Below are positions 31,791 through 39,806 of a stretch of DNA of 64,000 bases, piece by piece (within the stretch, counting starts at the first letter, position 1; each line of letters begins with the position of its first letter). The notes under the pieces were generated by a model. The model ran no database searches. It saw only the letters and a program-made list of their open reading frames with translations, and was not told the origin of the DNA. The position numbers and the translations under genes were made by a program. The DNA is from Myxococcales bacterium (lineage in GTDB: Bacteria; Myxococcota; Polyangia; Nannocystales; Nannocystaceae), in assembly GCA_016793465.1 (NCBI GenBank), contig JAEUJW010000086.1, positions 1 to 64,000 of the forward strand, in the 5' to 3' direction.

Positions 31791-32374
31791 GCCTCCGCCC
31801 CCTCTCCCAGCAGGCCCACCAGGTCGGCCTCGCGCCGCGCGTGCTGCTCGTCGGTCGTCACCGGCGTCGCCGCGCCGCGCACCGGCCGGTCGAGCGCGAC
31901 CCACGACACGCAGCCGGCGTAGTCGGGGCGGTCGGCCAGCGCCGCCGGCGGGTCGAGGCGATGCGTCCGCAAGGACAGGACCCACAGGCCAGGCGCGCGG
32001 TAGGCGAAGCGGTCGGCCACGCAGCGGTCCGACAGCACGTGGCGCCCGGCCAGCGCGTGCAGCCGCGGCAAGTCGTCGACGAACCACAGCCGCGTGACCT
32101 CGGCGTACAGCCCGACGTGCAGGCGCCCGGGATCGGGGTCGGTCATGCGCGCGGCCAGCTCGGGGCGGACCTCGGGCACGAGATCTTGCGCGCGTCCGCG
32201 GTCCTGCGCGTGAAAGTAGGTCGGCAGCAGCACGAAGGCCCGATGCTCCGCGGCGAAGTCTCGGCGCCGGTCGCGGATGCCGCCCTTGCGCAGCAGGACG
32301 CTCTGGCGACCGTCCGCCAGGGCCGCACAGACGACCGCCCACTCCTTGAGCGCGACCTCGGCCTCCACATGCAT
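31787..32374 (-). CDS. DUF1802 family protein
   Basis: 195 aa from the ATG at 32374; a 14-residue longer form would run into the divergent gene. VALKEWAVVCAALADGRQSVLLRKGGIRD followed by AFVLLPTYFHAQ matches the DUF1802 consensus (ALKEW, LRKGGI, LLPTxxHQ). The middle (WFVDDLPRLHAL, HVLSDRCVADRF, APGLWVLSLRTHRL) also fits. There is no signal or membrane segment. The family is functionally uncharacterised. Overlap with the transporter gene suggests a common transcript. Confidence 0.75.
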   Translation of the reverse strand: MHVEAEVALKEWAVVCAALADGRQSVLLRKGGIRDRRRDFAAEHRAFVLLPTYFHAQDRGRAQDLVPEVRPELAARMTDPDPGRLHVGLYAEVTRLWFVDDLPRLHALAGRHVLSDRCVADRFAYRAPGLWVLSLRTHRLDPPAALADRPDYAGCVSWVALDRPVRGAATPVTTDEQHARREADLVGLLGEGAEA

Positions 32375-32400
32375 GCCCGGCGACAGGCTACCATGGGGCC

Positions 32401-33870
32401 GTGTTCCGGGGCGCATCGCTACGGGTGGCCGCGACCGTGGCGCTGGCGCTGGCGTCGGCCTGCGCCCACGCCCCGAGCCCCGCGCCCGCGGCCTGGCACT
32501 ACCAGGTCACGGTCCCGCGGGACCTCGGTCGCCTCGACGTCGAGCTGTGCTTCCCCGACCGTCGCCTGCCCGCGCGGCTGGTCGCCGACGACGACGCCGC
32601 CGCTCGCTATGTCGTCGACGCCCGCGTCGTCGGCGGCGAGCCCCTGACCCTCGATCGCGGGGCGCTCGTGGTCCCGGTCGGCGCCGGCAAATGCCTGACC
32701 TACGGCGTCGATGTCGAGCGCATGATCTCCGAGGTCGACAGCGAGGCGATGGCCAGGGTCGAGGGCGCTCTGGCCGGCAGCCCCCACCTGTGGCTGTGGC
32801 GGCCGGAGAAGTTGCCGGACTCGGCCGAGATCACGCTCGCGTTCGCCTTGCCGGACGGGGTGGCCGCGTCGGTGCCATGGCCGCGAGAGCCCGGCGAGGA
32901 CGCGCGCTACCGCCTGTCGACGACGACCTTCCGCTGGGCGGCCCAGGTCGTGCTCGGCAAGTTCACGGCCGACCGCTTCGCCGCGGCCGGCACCGACTTT
33001 CACGTCGCGGTCATCGATCGGCCGCGGGAGATCTCCGCGGTCGGCATACGCCGCTGGATCTCCGCCGCGGCCGAGACCGTCGCCCTGCTCTACGGCGACT
33101 TCCCGACCCCGTCGATGCAGGTCGTGGTCGTCCCGTACCCCGGCAGCGGCGACCCGGTGTACTTCGGCATGGCCCTGCGGGGAGGCGGCCCCGCGGTCCT
33201 GCTGCTGATCTCGGGCGGCACCCCCGACGCCGAGTTCCCCGGCGAGTGGGTCGCCATCCACGAGTTTCTCCACCACGGCATGCCCTTCATCGACCACGAC
33301 GACGCCTGGCTGTCCGAAGGCTTCGTCACCTACTACACCGAGGTCCTGCGCGCGCGGGCGGGGGTCCGCAGCGAGCGGGCGAGCTGGGACGCGCTGCTCT
33401 CCGGGTTCGCGCGCGGGCGACGTGCGGGCAGCGGCGTGTCGCTCACCGAGGAGAGCGCCGGGATGCACGAGAACCATGCCTATCAGCGGGTCTACTGGGG
33501 CGGGGCCGCGATCGCGCTGCTGTGCGACGTGGCCCTCCGCGAGGCCGGCAGCTCGCTCGACGCGGCCATGCGACACCTCGACACATGCTGCGCCGACACC
33601 CGCCACATCTGGACAGGAGACGCGATCCTGCGCGAGTTGGACCGCTGGCTGCCGACCATGGTCCGCGCCGCCGTACCGAGCCTGCGAGCCCTCGCGGAGC
33701 CGATCCTGCAGCGGACGGGCGGTCCATGGCGCGGACCCGAAGGAGCGTTCCCCGAGCTTTCGGCGGTCTATAGGAAGCTCGGCGTAAATATGGTAGATGG
33801 GGAGCCAACGCTGGATGAGTCCGCTTCCATCGCCCATGTCCGCCGCGCGATCTTCACGGTCCCCAACTGA
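32401..33870 (+). CDS. Lipoprotein metallopeptidase-like protein (HExxH gluzincin type)
   Basis: 489 aa from a GTG. The signal peptide ends ALASAC (lipobox). An N-terminal beta-rich domain of about 200 residues precedes the peptidase region. HEFLH at 287-291 gives two zinc ligands and the catalytic Glu288. WLSEGF supplies Glu306, the probable third ligand, as in the peptidase-MA/M1/M61 clan. YQRVYWGG near 362 matches the helix that follows in that clan. It is divergent from the DUF1802 gene with about 26 bases between starts. Substrates are unknown; envelope location is expected. Confidence 0.75.
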   Translation: MFRGASLRVAATVALALASACAHAPSPAPAAWHYQVTVPRDLGRLDVELCFPDRRLPARLVADDDAAARYVVDARVVGGEPLTLDRGALVVPVGAGKCLTYGVDVERMISEVDSEAMARVEGALAGSPHLWLWRPEKLPDSAEITLAFALPDGVAASVPWPREPGEDARYRLSTTTFRWAAQVVLGKFTADRFAAAGTDFHVAVIDRPREISAVGIRRWISAAAETVALLYGDFPTPSMQVVVVPYPGSGDPVYFGMALRGGGPAVLLLISGGTPDAEFPGEWVAIHEFLHHGMPFIDHDDAWLSEGFVTYYTEVLRARAGVRSERASWDALLSGFARGRRAGSGVSLTEESAGMHENHAYQRVYWGGAAIALLCDVALREAGSSLDAAMRHLDTCCADTRHIWTGDAILRELDRWLPTMVRAAVPSLRALAEPILQRTGGPWRGPEGAFPELSAVYRKLGVNMVDGEPTLDESASIAHVRRAIFTVPN

Positions 33871-34007
33871 CATCACGGCCGAAGGCCGTGGCGCCAGGGT
33901 GCCCGTGGGCAGCGCCCGGCGTGCGTTCCGAAGCGCGTCTGCCAGATGAGCCGCGGGACCACGCGTCACGCTCACCACCAAGCACCAAGCACACAGGAGA
34001 GAAGACC

Positions 34008-34253
34008 ATGAACATCAAGCACATTGCCGCCACCCTCGCGATCCTCGGTTCGGCCTCGTTCACCATGACCGGCTGCAAGAAGGAGGGCACCGAGGTGCCG
34101 GCCGCCGACGGCGGCGACGGCGAGAAGAAGGCCGAGGGCAGCTGCGGCGAGAAGAAGGACGGCAGCTGCGGCGGCGAGAAGAAGGAAGGCGCCGAGGGCG
34201 ACGCTCCGGCCGACGCTCCGGCCGACGCTCCGGCCGAGGCCCCCGCGGCCTGA
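34008..34253 (+). CDS. HvfA-like MNIO RiPP precursor with lipoprotein signal
   Basis: 81 aa; AGGAGA precedes the ATG. The leader contains a signal segment (ATLAILGSASFTMTGC) whose Cys23 fits a lipobox, followed by KKEG. The core-like stretch EKKAEGSCGEKKDGSCGGEK carries Cys46 and Cys54 in (E/D)GSCG motifs, closely related to the EGKCG motif of HvfA-type precursors. DUF692 oxidases convert such cysteines to thioamide/oxazolone groups that bind copper. The tail is a DAPA repeat. The DUF692-DUF2063 pair directly downstream supports the call. The modification itself is inference. Confidence 0.8.
   Translation: MNIKHIAATLAILGSASFTMTGCKKEGTEVPAADGGDGEKKAEGSCGEKKDGSCGGEKKEGAEGDAPADAPADAPAEAPAA
34200..34235 (+). 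repeat. Three perfect 12-bp tandem repeats (GACGCTCCGGCC)
   Basis: Units at 34200-34211, 34212-34223 and 34224-34235 encode Asp-Ala-Pro-Ala three times at the C-terminus of the RiPP precursor. The next bases, encoding AEAPAA, look like a decayed further unit. The array is in-frame, so copy number could vary without disrupting the gene. Confidence 0.9.
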
Positions 34254-34307
34254 GCCGCCGAGCAGGCCGACGCGGCCTGAGCCGGAGGCCACGCGCCCCC
34301 GGCATCG

Positions 34308-34348
34308 AGGGTCAGCGCCCCGTCTCCACGACGCGGGGCACTGGCCCT
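34308..34348 (+). terminator. Hairpin between precursor and DUF692 genes
   Basis: AGGG-CAG-GCCCCG pairs with CGGGGC-CTG-CCCT around a loop of about nine bases, with single-base bulges. The stem is long and GC-rich. The following CTTAACTTTCCC has only a weak T tract. The position suits partial termination or mRNA 3'-end protection, so that the small precursor would be made in excess over its modifying enzymes. Confidence 0.6.
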
Positions 34349-34414
34349 CGTCGCTTAACTTTCCCGTGAGATCGCCGCCCACGCCGACGTGGGCCTGCGC
34401 TAGCCTGCGTGGCC

Positions 34415-35299
34415 ATGGTGCCCCACTACCGAGACGCACCGACCGGCGTGGGCCTCGGTCTGCGCGCGAGCTTCATGGCCGAGGTCGACGCGGGCGCGGT
34501 CGACGGTCAGGTGCCTTTCTTCGAGATCTCCCCCGAGAACCACATGCGCCGCGGCGGCCGCACGCCGGCCCGCTTCGGGCGGATCACCGAGCGCTTCGCG
34601 ATCCTCTCGCACGGTCTGTCGATGTCGCTCGGCGGCACCGACCCCTACGACGACGAGTACTTCGCGACCCTGCGCCGCTTCCTCGACGGCCTCGGCGGCG
34701 AGCGCTGGCACTCGGACCACCTGTGCTTCTGCGGAACCGACGGCCGGGCCCTCCACGACCTGCTGCCGATCCCGTTCACCACGGCGATGGCCGTCCGCGT
34801 GGCCGCCCGCGTGCGCGAGGCCGCCGACCGCCTCGGTCGCCCCATGCTGATCGAGAACATCAGCTACTACGCCCCGCTCGGCGTGTCGGCGATGGACGAG
34901 CCCGCGTTCGTGACCGAGGTGGCCGAGCGCGCCGACTGCGGCCTCATGCTCGACGTCAACAACGTGTTCGTCAACAGCCGCAACCACGGCTTCGACCCGC
35001 TCGACTGGCTGCGCCGGGTGCCGATGTCGCGGGTCGTGCAGATGCACGTCGCCGGCCACGAGTTCTGGGACGACGACGAGGCCCTCATCGTCGACACCCA
35101 CGGCGCCCCGGTCCGCCGCGAGGTCGACGACCTGCTGGCCTGGGTGGTCGAGCGCACCGGCCCGGTCCCGGTCGTGCTCGAGCGCGACAACAACATCCCG
35201 CCGCTCGCCGAGCTGCTGGCCGAGCGCGCCCGCCTGCAGCGCGTCTACGACGCGGCGCTGGCCCGCAGAGCCGCCGCGGAGGTCCGTCATGGCGAGTGA
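34415..35299 (+). CDS. hvfB: DUF692 multinuclear non-heme iron oxidase (MNIO)
   Basis: 294 aa, TIM-barrel family. The metal-binding residues of MNIOs are all visible: EISPENH (Glu37, Asn42, His43), His66 in SHGLSMSL, HSDH (His99, Asp101, His102), Glu147/Asn148 in IENISYY, DVNN (Asp180, Asn182, Asn183), HVAGH (His211, His215) and DTH (Asp227, His229). The family oxidises Cys, Asp or other residues in peptide precursors. Here the likely substrate is the 81-aa lipoprotein-type peptide upstream. A GTG six bases earlier is an alternative start. The 3' end overlaps the DUF2063 gene by 11 bases. Confidence 0.9.
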   Translation: MVPHYRDAPTGVGLGLRASFMAEVDAGAVDGQVPFFEISPENHMRRGGRTPARFGRITERFAILSHGLSMSLGGTDPYDDEYFATLRRFLDGLGGERWHSDHLCFCGTDGRALHDLLPIPFTTAMAVRVAARVREAADRLGRPMLIENISYYAPLGVSAMDEPAFVTEVAERADCGLMLDVNNVFVNSRNHGFDPLDWLRRVPMSRVVQMHVAGHEFWDDDEALIVDTHGAPVRREVDDLLAWVVERTGPVPVVLERDNNIPPLAELLAERARLQRVYDAALARRAAAEVRHGE

Positions 35300-36122
35300 C
35301 ACGAGCGCCGAGGAGCGCCTGCAGCACGCCTTCGCCGCGGTGATCTGCGAGGCCGACGCGCCCGCCCGCGCGGCCTCCGACCTCGTCGGCTTCCTCGCCG
35401 AGCGCGGCGTCACGGGCCCCGACCTCGACGACCTCGCGGGCCGCGGCGAGCGCCTGCTGATGTACCGCAGCATGATCTACAGCCGCCTGCGCGGCGTGAT
35501 CGCCGAGTTCCTCCCGCGCACCGCGGCGCACCTCGGCAAGCCCCGCCTGCGCGCCGAGGTCGCCGCCTTCATGGCTGAGCGGGCCCCGCGGTCGTTCTAC
35601 TTCCGCGACGTCCCCGGCGAGTTCGTCGCCTGGGCCGAGCCCCGCTGGCGCGCCGCGAGCGACGTGCCGGCGTTCCTCGCCGACCTCGCCGCCCACGAGT
35701 GGCTCGACGGGGAGATCGCCAACGACCCCGCCGGCGGCGAACCACCGACCGGCCGCGAGCTCGCCCTCGACGCCCCCGTCGCCCTCGACGGCACCGCGGC
35801 GCTGCGTCGCTACGCCTTCTCCGTGCACCGCCACGACGGCGACGACGACGACACCTCGATCCTGCCCGCGACCGGGGCCGTCGCCGTGCTCGCCTACCGC
35901 GACCGCACCACCCACAAGCCGCGCTACCTCGAGCTCACCCCGCGCGCCGCCGCCGTGTGCGAGCGGCTGCTCGCCGGCCAGTCCCTGCAGTCCGCGCTCG
36001 TCGGCGCCTGCGAGGCCGTCGGCGAGCAGCTGTCCGACGAATTCCTGGCCGGCATGGCCGCGTTCCTCGCCGACCTCGGCGAGCGCGGCGTGCTGCTCGG
36101 CGCCGCGTCCGAGGCGCGTTGA
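35289..36122 (+). CDS. hvfC: DUF2063 (HvfC/MbnC-like) partner of the MNIO enzyme
   Basis: 277 aa. The N-terminal half is the DNA-binding-like helical DUF2063 domain: LLMYRSMIYSRLRGVIAEFLPRTAAHLG and ADLAAHEWLDGEI are typical. The C-terminal half contains YAFSVHRHD and AVLAYRDRTTHKPRYLELT, as in HvfC/BufC-type partners, which bring the precursor peptide to the oxidase. It is translationally coupled to the DUF692 gene by an 11-base overlap. No membrane segment is present. The DoxX-like fourth gene seen in some loci of this type is absent here. Confidence 0.85.
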   Translation: MASDTSAEERLQHAFAAVICEADAPARAASDLVGFLAERGVTGPDLDDLAGRGERLLMYRSMIYSRLRGVIAEFLPRTAAHLGKPRLRAEVAAFMAERAPRSFYFRDVPGEFVAWAEPRWRAASDVPAFLADLAAHEWLDGEIANDPAGGEPPTGRELALDAPVALDGTAALRRYAFSVHRHDGDDDDTSILPATGAVAVLAYRDRTTHKPRYLELTPRAAAVCERLLAGQSLQSALVGACEAVGEQLSDEFLAGMAAFLADLGERGVLLGAASEAR

Positions 36123-36500
36123 GACCGAGTCGCGACGTCCGCCGGCGGATCCTGTAAAGATTGTATTAAGCGCACGCGTACGTTGCATCTGCGCGGATCG
36201 TCGCGCGCCCGGCAAACCGCGGAGAACTCGATCTTGGCGCCGATTCGGCGAGTCGCGTGGGCTCGTCCGGGACAGGTGTACGGGGCGACGTCGACGCCAA
36301 ATCTCACGCTTGGCGCATAGTGGGGAGATTGTCAGCGTTCCGCCCGATCCATAGACTGCGAACCCGCCCGGTCGCTGCTCGACGAAAGCGACTCTCGAGG
36401 TCGTCACCCGCGAGCGAGGGCACCGGGCCCTCCGAGAACAGCCTTTGATGCGTGACCGCGAGTCGCTCGCGGGCGCGTCCGGAAGCGCGTGTGAGGACGC
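36123..36500. other. Intergenic region before the outer-membrane protein gene
   Basis: About 378 bases with no gene. An AT-rich patch at about 36154-36170 (TGTAAAGATTGTATTAAG) stands out and could hold a -10 element. A second, weaker candidate (GCATAGTGG) lies at about 36315. No clear hairpin terminator for the RiPP operon was seen. The direction change in composition suggests a promoter region for the gene at 36501. Confidence 0.5.
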
Positions 36501-38066
36501 GTGAATATGCCTTTGTTGAGCCTCTGGTCTTGTTCGCCGCGCGCAACGCTCTTGCGGCTCAGCTTCGTCTGCGCCGCCCTCCTCCCCGTCCTCGCATCGG
36601 CTGCCCCGGCCGCGCTCGAGCCGACGAACCCGCCCCCGACATCATCTCCCGCGACGCCCATGGCGACGCCGCCCGCGACGACGACGCCGCCGCCCGCGAC
36701 GACGCCGCCACCACCCGCGTCTGCGGCACCGTGGTCCGTGACCCTGCCCTCCTCGTCGCCGCGCTCACGCGCCGGGGTGGCCGAGACGTCGCTGAGCGCG
36801 ACCCGCAGCCAGCCGTTGCCCGCCGCTGCGACGGGCGCCATCTCCGAGCCCGCCAGGCCGGAGGCCGAGGCTTCATCCGCGCCGCCGCCGCCGCCCGCGG
36901 CGGCCCCGCTCTCGACCGCCGCGACGCGCGAGACGGACCCGACGATGGCCTGCCCGTTCGGGCTCTGCGGGGCGCGGTACGGGGCGCGACGGACCGGGTT
37001 GCCGGCGCTCAGCCGGGCGGTCGGGAAGGGGACGCTCTCGATGAACCTCTACGCGGACGTGGGCTACGCCTTCGGGCCGCAGCGCAAGCACAGGTACGTC
37101 GACTACATCACCGGTGAAGAGGTCGAGGACGTCGGCCGCCGCGACTACACGAGCTATCCGCTCTACGTCAACCAGTTCGCGCTGGCGTACGCGTACGTGC
37201 AGGGGCAGTACGAGATCCCCGAGAAGCTGCGGCTGCGGCTCGCGCTGCACACCGGTCACATCGTCGAGTCGCTGTACTACGAGGAGAAGAAGTCCCTCCA
37301 GCTGATCCGGGAGGTCGCGCTCTACTACTACTTCATCCCGCAGCTGGCGGTGGAGGCGGGCATCTTCCCCTCGTACTACGGGGCGGAGATCGTGCTCAAC
37401 AAGGAGAACCTCCACGCGACCCGGGCCTACATCGCCGACTTCACCCCCGACTACGAGGCCGGCGCGCGCATCCACGTCCACTTCCGCAAGGACATGACGC
37501 TACGGTTCATGGTCCTCAACGGCTGGCAGGAGATCCGCGACCAAAACGGCAGGAAGGCCTACGGCTTCGTGTTCAGCGTCAACCGGCCGGGCCAGATCGT
37601 CGGCGACTGGAACATGTACTGGGGGAACGAGGCCGGCGCCGGCCAGAAGGCGGTGTTTCGCCACTATCAGAACCTCTACTACAGGATCTGGCTCGGGAAG
37701 CGCTGGCTGGTCTTCCCCATGCTGGACCTCGTCGTGCAGAAGAACAACACGACCGACCGCTACAACGTCGTCGTCTCTCCCGCCCTCTCGCTGCGCTACG
37801 GCATCACCGACCGGGTCGGGGTCGCCCTGCGCTACGACTATCTCTACGACAAGGCCGACATCGTCCCCGAGCTGCGGACCGGCACGCCCAACGGATGGCA
37901 GAGCCACAGCGGGACCGCGACCCTCGAGTACCTGCCGCTGCCGCAGCTCACCTTCCGCGTCGAGGGCAGGTACGGCGTCAACAAGGACGCGGTGTTCCGC
38001 AACAGCACCAACACGCTCGTCCGCGACGACTGGTACGTGATCCTCAGCGGCGCCTTTCACATCTGA
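36501..38066 (+). CDS. Outer-membrane beta-barrel protein with Pro/Thr-rich N-terminal region
   Basis: 521 aa from a GTG (the ATG at 36507 is an alternative). The signal peptide is about residues 16-34 (LRLSFVCAALLPVLASA). Residues about 36-150 are Pro/Thr/Ala-rich and disordered. From about 175 the sequence is a series of aromatic-bordered amphipathic strands (LYADVGYAF, LALAYAYVQGQYE-type strands, FRVEGRYG) ending in a C-terminal WYVILSGAFHI strand, typical of an outer-membrane porin. It lies between the RiPP locus and the efflux genes, so a role in metal or small-molecule passage is possible but unproven. Confidence 0.7.
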   Translation: MNMPLLSLWSCSPRATLLRLSFVCAALLPVLASAAPAALEPTNPPPTSSPATPMATPPATTTPPPATTPPPPASAAPWSVTLPSSSPRSRAGVAETSLSATRSQPLPAAATGAISEPARPEAEASSAPPPPPAAAPLSTAATRETDPTMACPFGLCGARYGARRTGLPALSRAVGKGTLSMNLYADVGYAFGPQRKHRYVDYITGEEVEDVGRRDYTSYPLYVNQFALAYAYVQGQYEIPEKLRLRLALHTGHIVESLYYEEKKSLQLIREVALYYYFIPQLAVEAGIFPSYYGAEIVLNKENLHATRAYIADFTPDYEAGARIHVHFRKDMTLRFMVLNGWQEIRDQNGRKAYGFVFSVNRPGQIVGDWNMYWGNEAGAGQKAVFRHYQNLYYRIWLGKRWLVFPMLDLVVQKNNTTDRYNVVVSPALSLRYGITDRVGVALRYDYLYDKADIVPELRTGTPNGWQSHSGTATLEYLPLPQLTFRVEGRYGVNKDAVFRNSTNTLVRDDWYVILSGAFHI

Positions 38067-38108
38067 GGCGCGCGCCGCCGACGCGCCGGCGCCCCCCGGC
38101 CGAAGCCT

Positions 38109-39539
38109 TCAGCCCGCGATCGACGCGAGCGGCGACCCGAGCATCGACTCGAGCGAGTACACCGCGTCGTAGTAGGCGCGGTAGGCGTCGAGCGCCTGCT
38201 CCTGGATGCGCAGGAAGTTCTCGCGGGCCACGAACACTTCAATTAGTTCGACCTCGCCGAGCTCGAAGGCCCGCTGCAGCAGGTCGAGGTTCTCGGCGAA
38301 CCGCGGCACCACCTCGCGCGAGTAGGTCCGCACGCGCTCGGCCGCGGTGTTGACCGCCTCGACGGCCCGGCGCGCGCTCATCCCCAGCGAGTACTGCAGG
38401 GCCTGCAGCTCCTGCTCGGCGATCGTCAGCTCGGAGCGGCTCTGGGCCCGCGCCGCCTGGTTGCGCTTCCAGAACGGCAGCGACATCTGCAGGGTGACGA
38501 GCCCGATGCGCGAGTCGAGCCCGCCGCCCGGCTCCTTCTCGCGGCCGGCGTAGAAGCCCAGCCATGGCTCGGGCAGGCGGTCGCGGTCGGCCGACTTGAC
38601 GCGCGCCTCGCCGAGCCCGACCGCCGCCTCGCGCGCCCGCACCGCCGGGTGCTCGGCCTGCAGGCGCGCGATCAGGTCGGCGTCGTCGCGGATCTTCACC
38701 GGCAGCTCGAGCTGCCCGACCGGCATCACCGTCTGTCCTTGCGGCCAGCCCGCGATCTCGCTGAGGTGGATGCACGCCAGCCGGAACTCGAGGTCCGCGT
38801 TGAGCTTGGCCTGCTTGGCCTGGGCCAGCTCGCCGGCGGCGATGCGCACCCGCAGGTTCGAGATCTCGCCCGCCTGGGCCCGCCGCTCGGTGATCTCGAG
38901 CAGACGCGTCGAGAACGCCACCGTGCGCGTCGCCGTGTCGGCCCGCGCCTGCGCCAGCAGGGCCATGTTGTACGCGTAGTGCACCGCCGCGTACGTCTCC
39001 CACTGCACCTGCTGCAGCTCCCGGTCGAGCAGCTCGCGGTACTTGCGGCCGGCCTTGATCCGCAGCCCGCGCTCCCCGCCGACCTCGATCGGCTGCATGA
39101 AGGTGCTCTGGATCTCGAAGTTCGAACCCTTCGGATTCACCCGCGCCCCCATGCCGACGTACAGCTGCGGGTTGTCGACCAGCAGCGGCTTGGCGCCCTC
39201 GACCGCCGCGTCGCCCAGCGTCACCCGCGAACGCGCCACCCGCACCCGCATCGCGTTGTCCCGCGCGTACTTCACCAGCGCGTCCAGCGGCAGCGCCTGC
39301 GCCCCCCGCATCAGCGTCGTGTCCGCCGCCAGAGACGTCGCCACCGCGGGACCCGTCAGCGGCACCGCGGCCGGCGGCGCCGCATCGACGAGCCGCGGCG
39401 ACGGCACCGGCGGCCGCGCCTGCGCCTGCCCACCCGCCACGAACATCAGGCTCGCAACAAACAGACACACGCTGCGCGTGACCGCAGAAGCGTGAATCGA
39501 GATCGGCGCACTATTGACCGCACTGAGTCGTGGATGCAT
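38109..39539 (-). CDS. czcC: CzcC/TolC-type outer-membrane efflux factor
   Basis: 476 aa. The signal peptide ends near VAGGQAQA. Two outer-membrane-efflux-protein repeats with long coiled-coil helices are visible (LVDNPQLYVGMG; EVGGERGLRIKAG; LARRAQAGEIS-like ERRAQAGEISNLRV; FWKRNQAARAQSR; AFELGEVELIEVFVARENFL). EVGGERGLR and the GE(I/V) turn motifs are typical of CzcC-like metal exporters. It forms the outer-membrane tunnel of the tripartite pump. It is transcribed divergently from the CzcB/CzcA genes, whereas in most loci the three are co-directional. Confidence 0.88.
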   Translation of the reverse strand: MHPRLSAVNSAPISIHASAVTRSVCLFVASLMFVAGGQAQARPPVPSPRLVDAAPPAAVPLTGPAVATSLAADTTLMRGAQALPLDALVKYARDNAMRVRVARSRVTLGDAAVEGAKPLLVDNPQLYVGMGARVNPKGSNFEIQSTFMQPIEVGGERGLRIKAGRKYRELLDRELQQVQWETYAAVHYAYNMALLAQARADTATRTVAFSTRLLEITERRAQAGEISNLRVRIAAGELAQAKQAKLNADLEFRLACIHLSEIAGWPQGQTVMPVGQLELPVKIRDDADLIARLQAEHPAVRAREAAVGLGEARVKSADRDRLPEPWLGFYAGREKEPGGGLDSRIGLVTLQMSLPFWKRNQAARAQSRSELTIAEQELQALQYSLGMSARRAVEAVNTAAERVRTYSREVVPRFAENLDLLQRAFELGEVELIEVFVARENFLRIQEQALDAYRAYYDAVYSLESMLGSPLASIAG

Positions 39540-39672
39540 GACGCGGCTTTTTGGGCCCGCTCAAGAGGCCCTGTCGTCGGGCCGGCGAGTGTAACATCGC
39601 GACCCGCGACGACACGCGAACTTGCGGTCACCGGACCCCGCCGAACGAGGTTTCGGGCGTGAGTGTCATCTC

Positions 39673-39700
39673 TTGACATCCACGTGTGCTGGGGTATTGC
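39673..39700 (+). promoter_or_regulatory. Candidate promoter for the CzcB-CzcA genes
   Basis: TTGACA at 39673-39678 and TATTGC at 39695-39700 with a 16-base spacer, in an AT-rich patch of the divergent czcC/czcB intergenic region (39540-39806). The match to a sigma-70-type promoter is good for this GC-rich DNA. No obvious MerR-type operator dyad is visible in the spacer. The transcript would have a ~100-base leader. Confidence 0.55.
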
Positions 39701-39806
39701 TTACACAATCTTAACAGCCCTTTTGACGCCGCGGCGCGCCCAATTCGTGCAATCTCGCGGCCTCCCCAGCCCTCGTTTACGAGGGCGCTGCTGTCCCCGC
39801 ACCACC

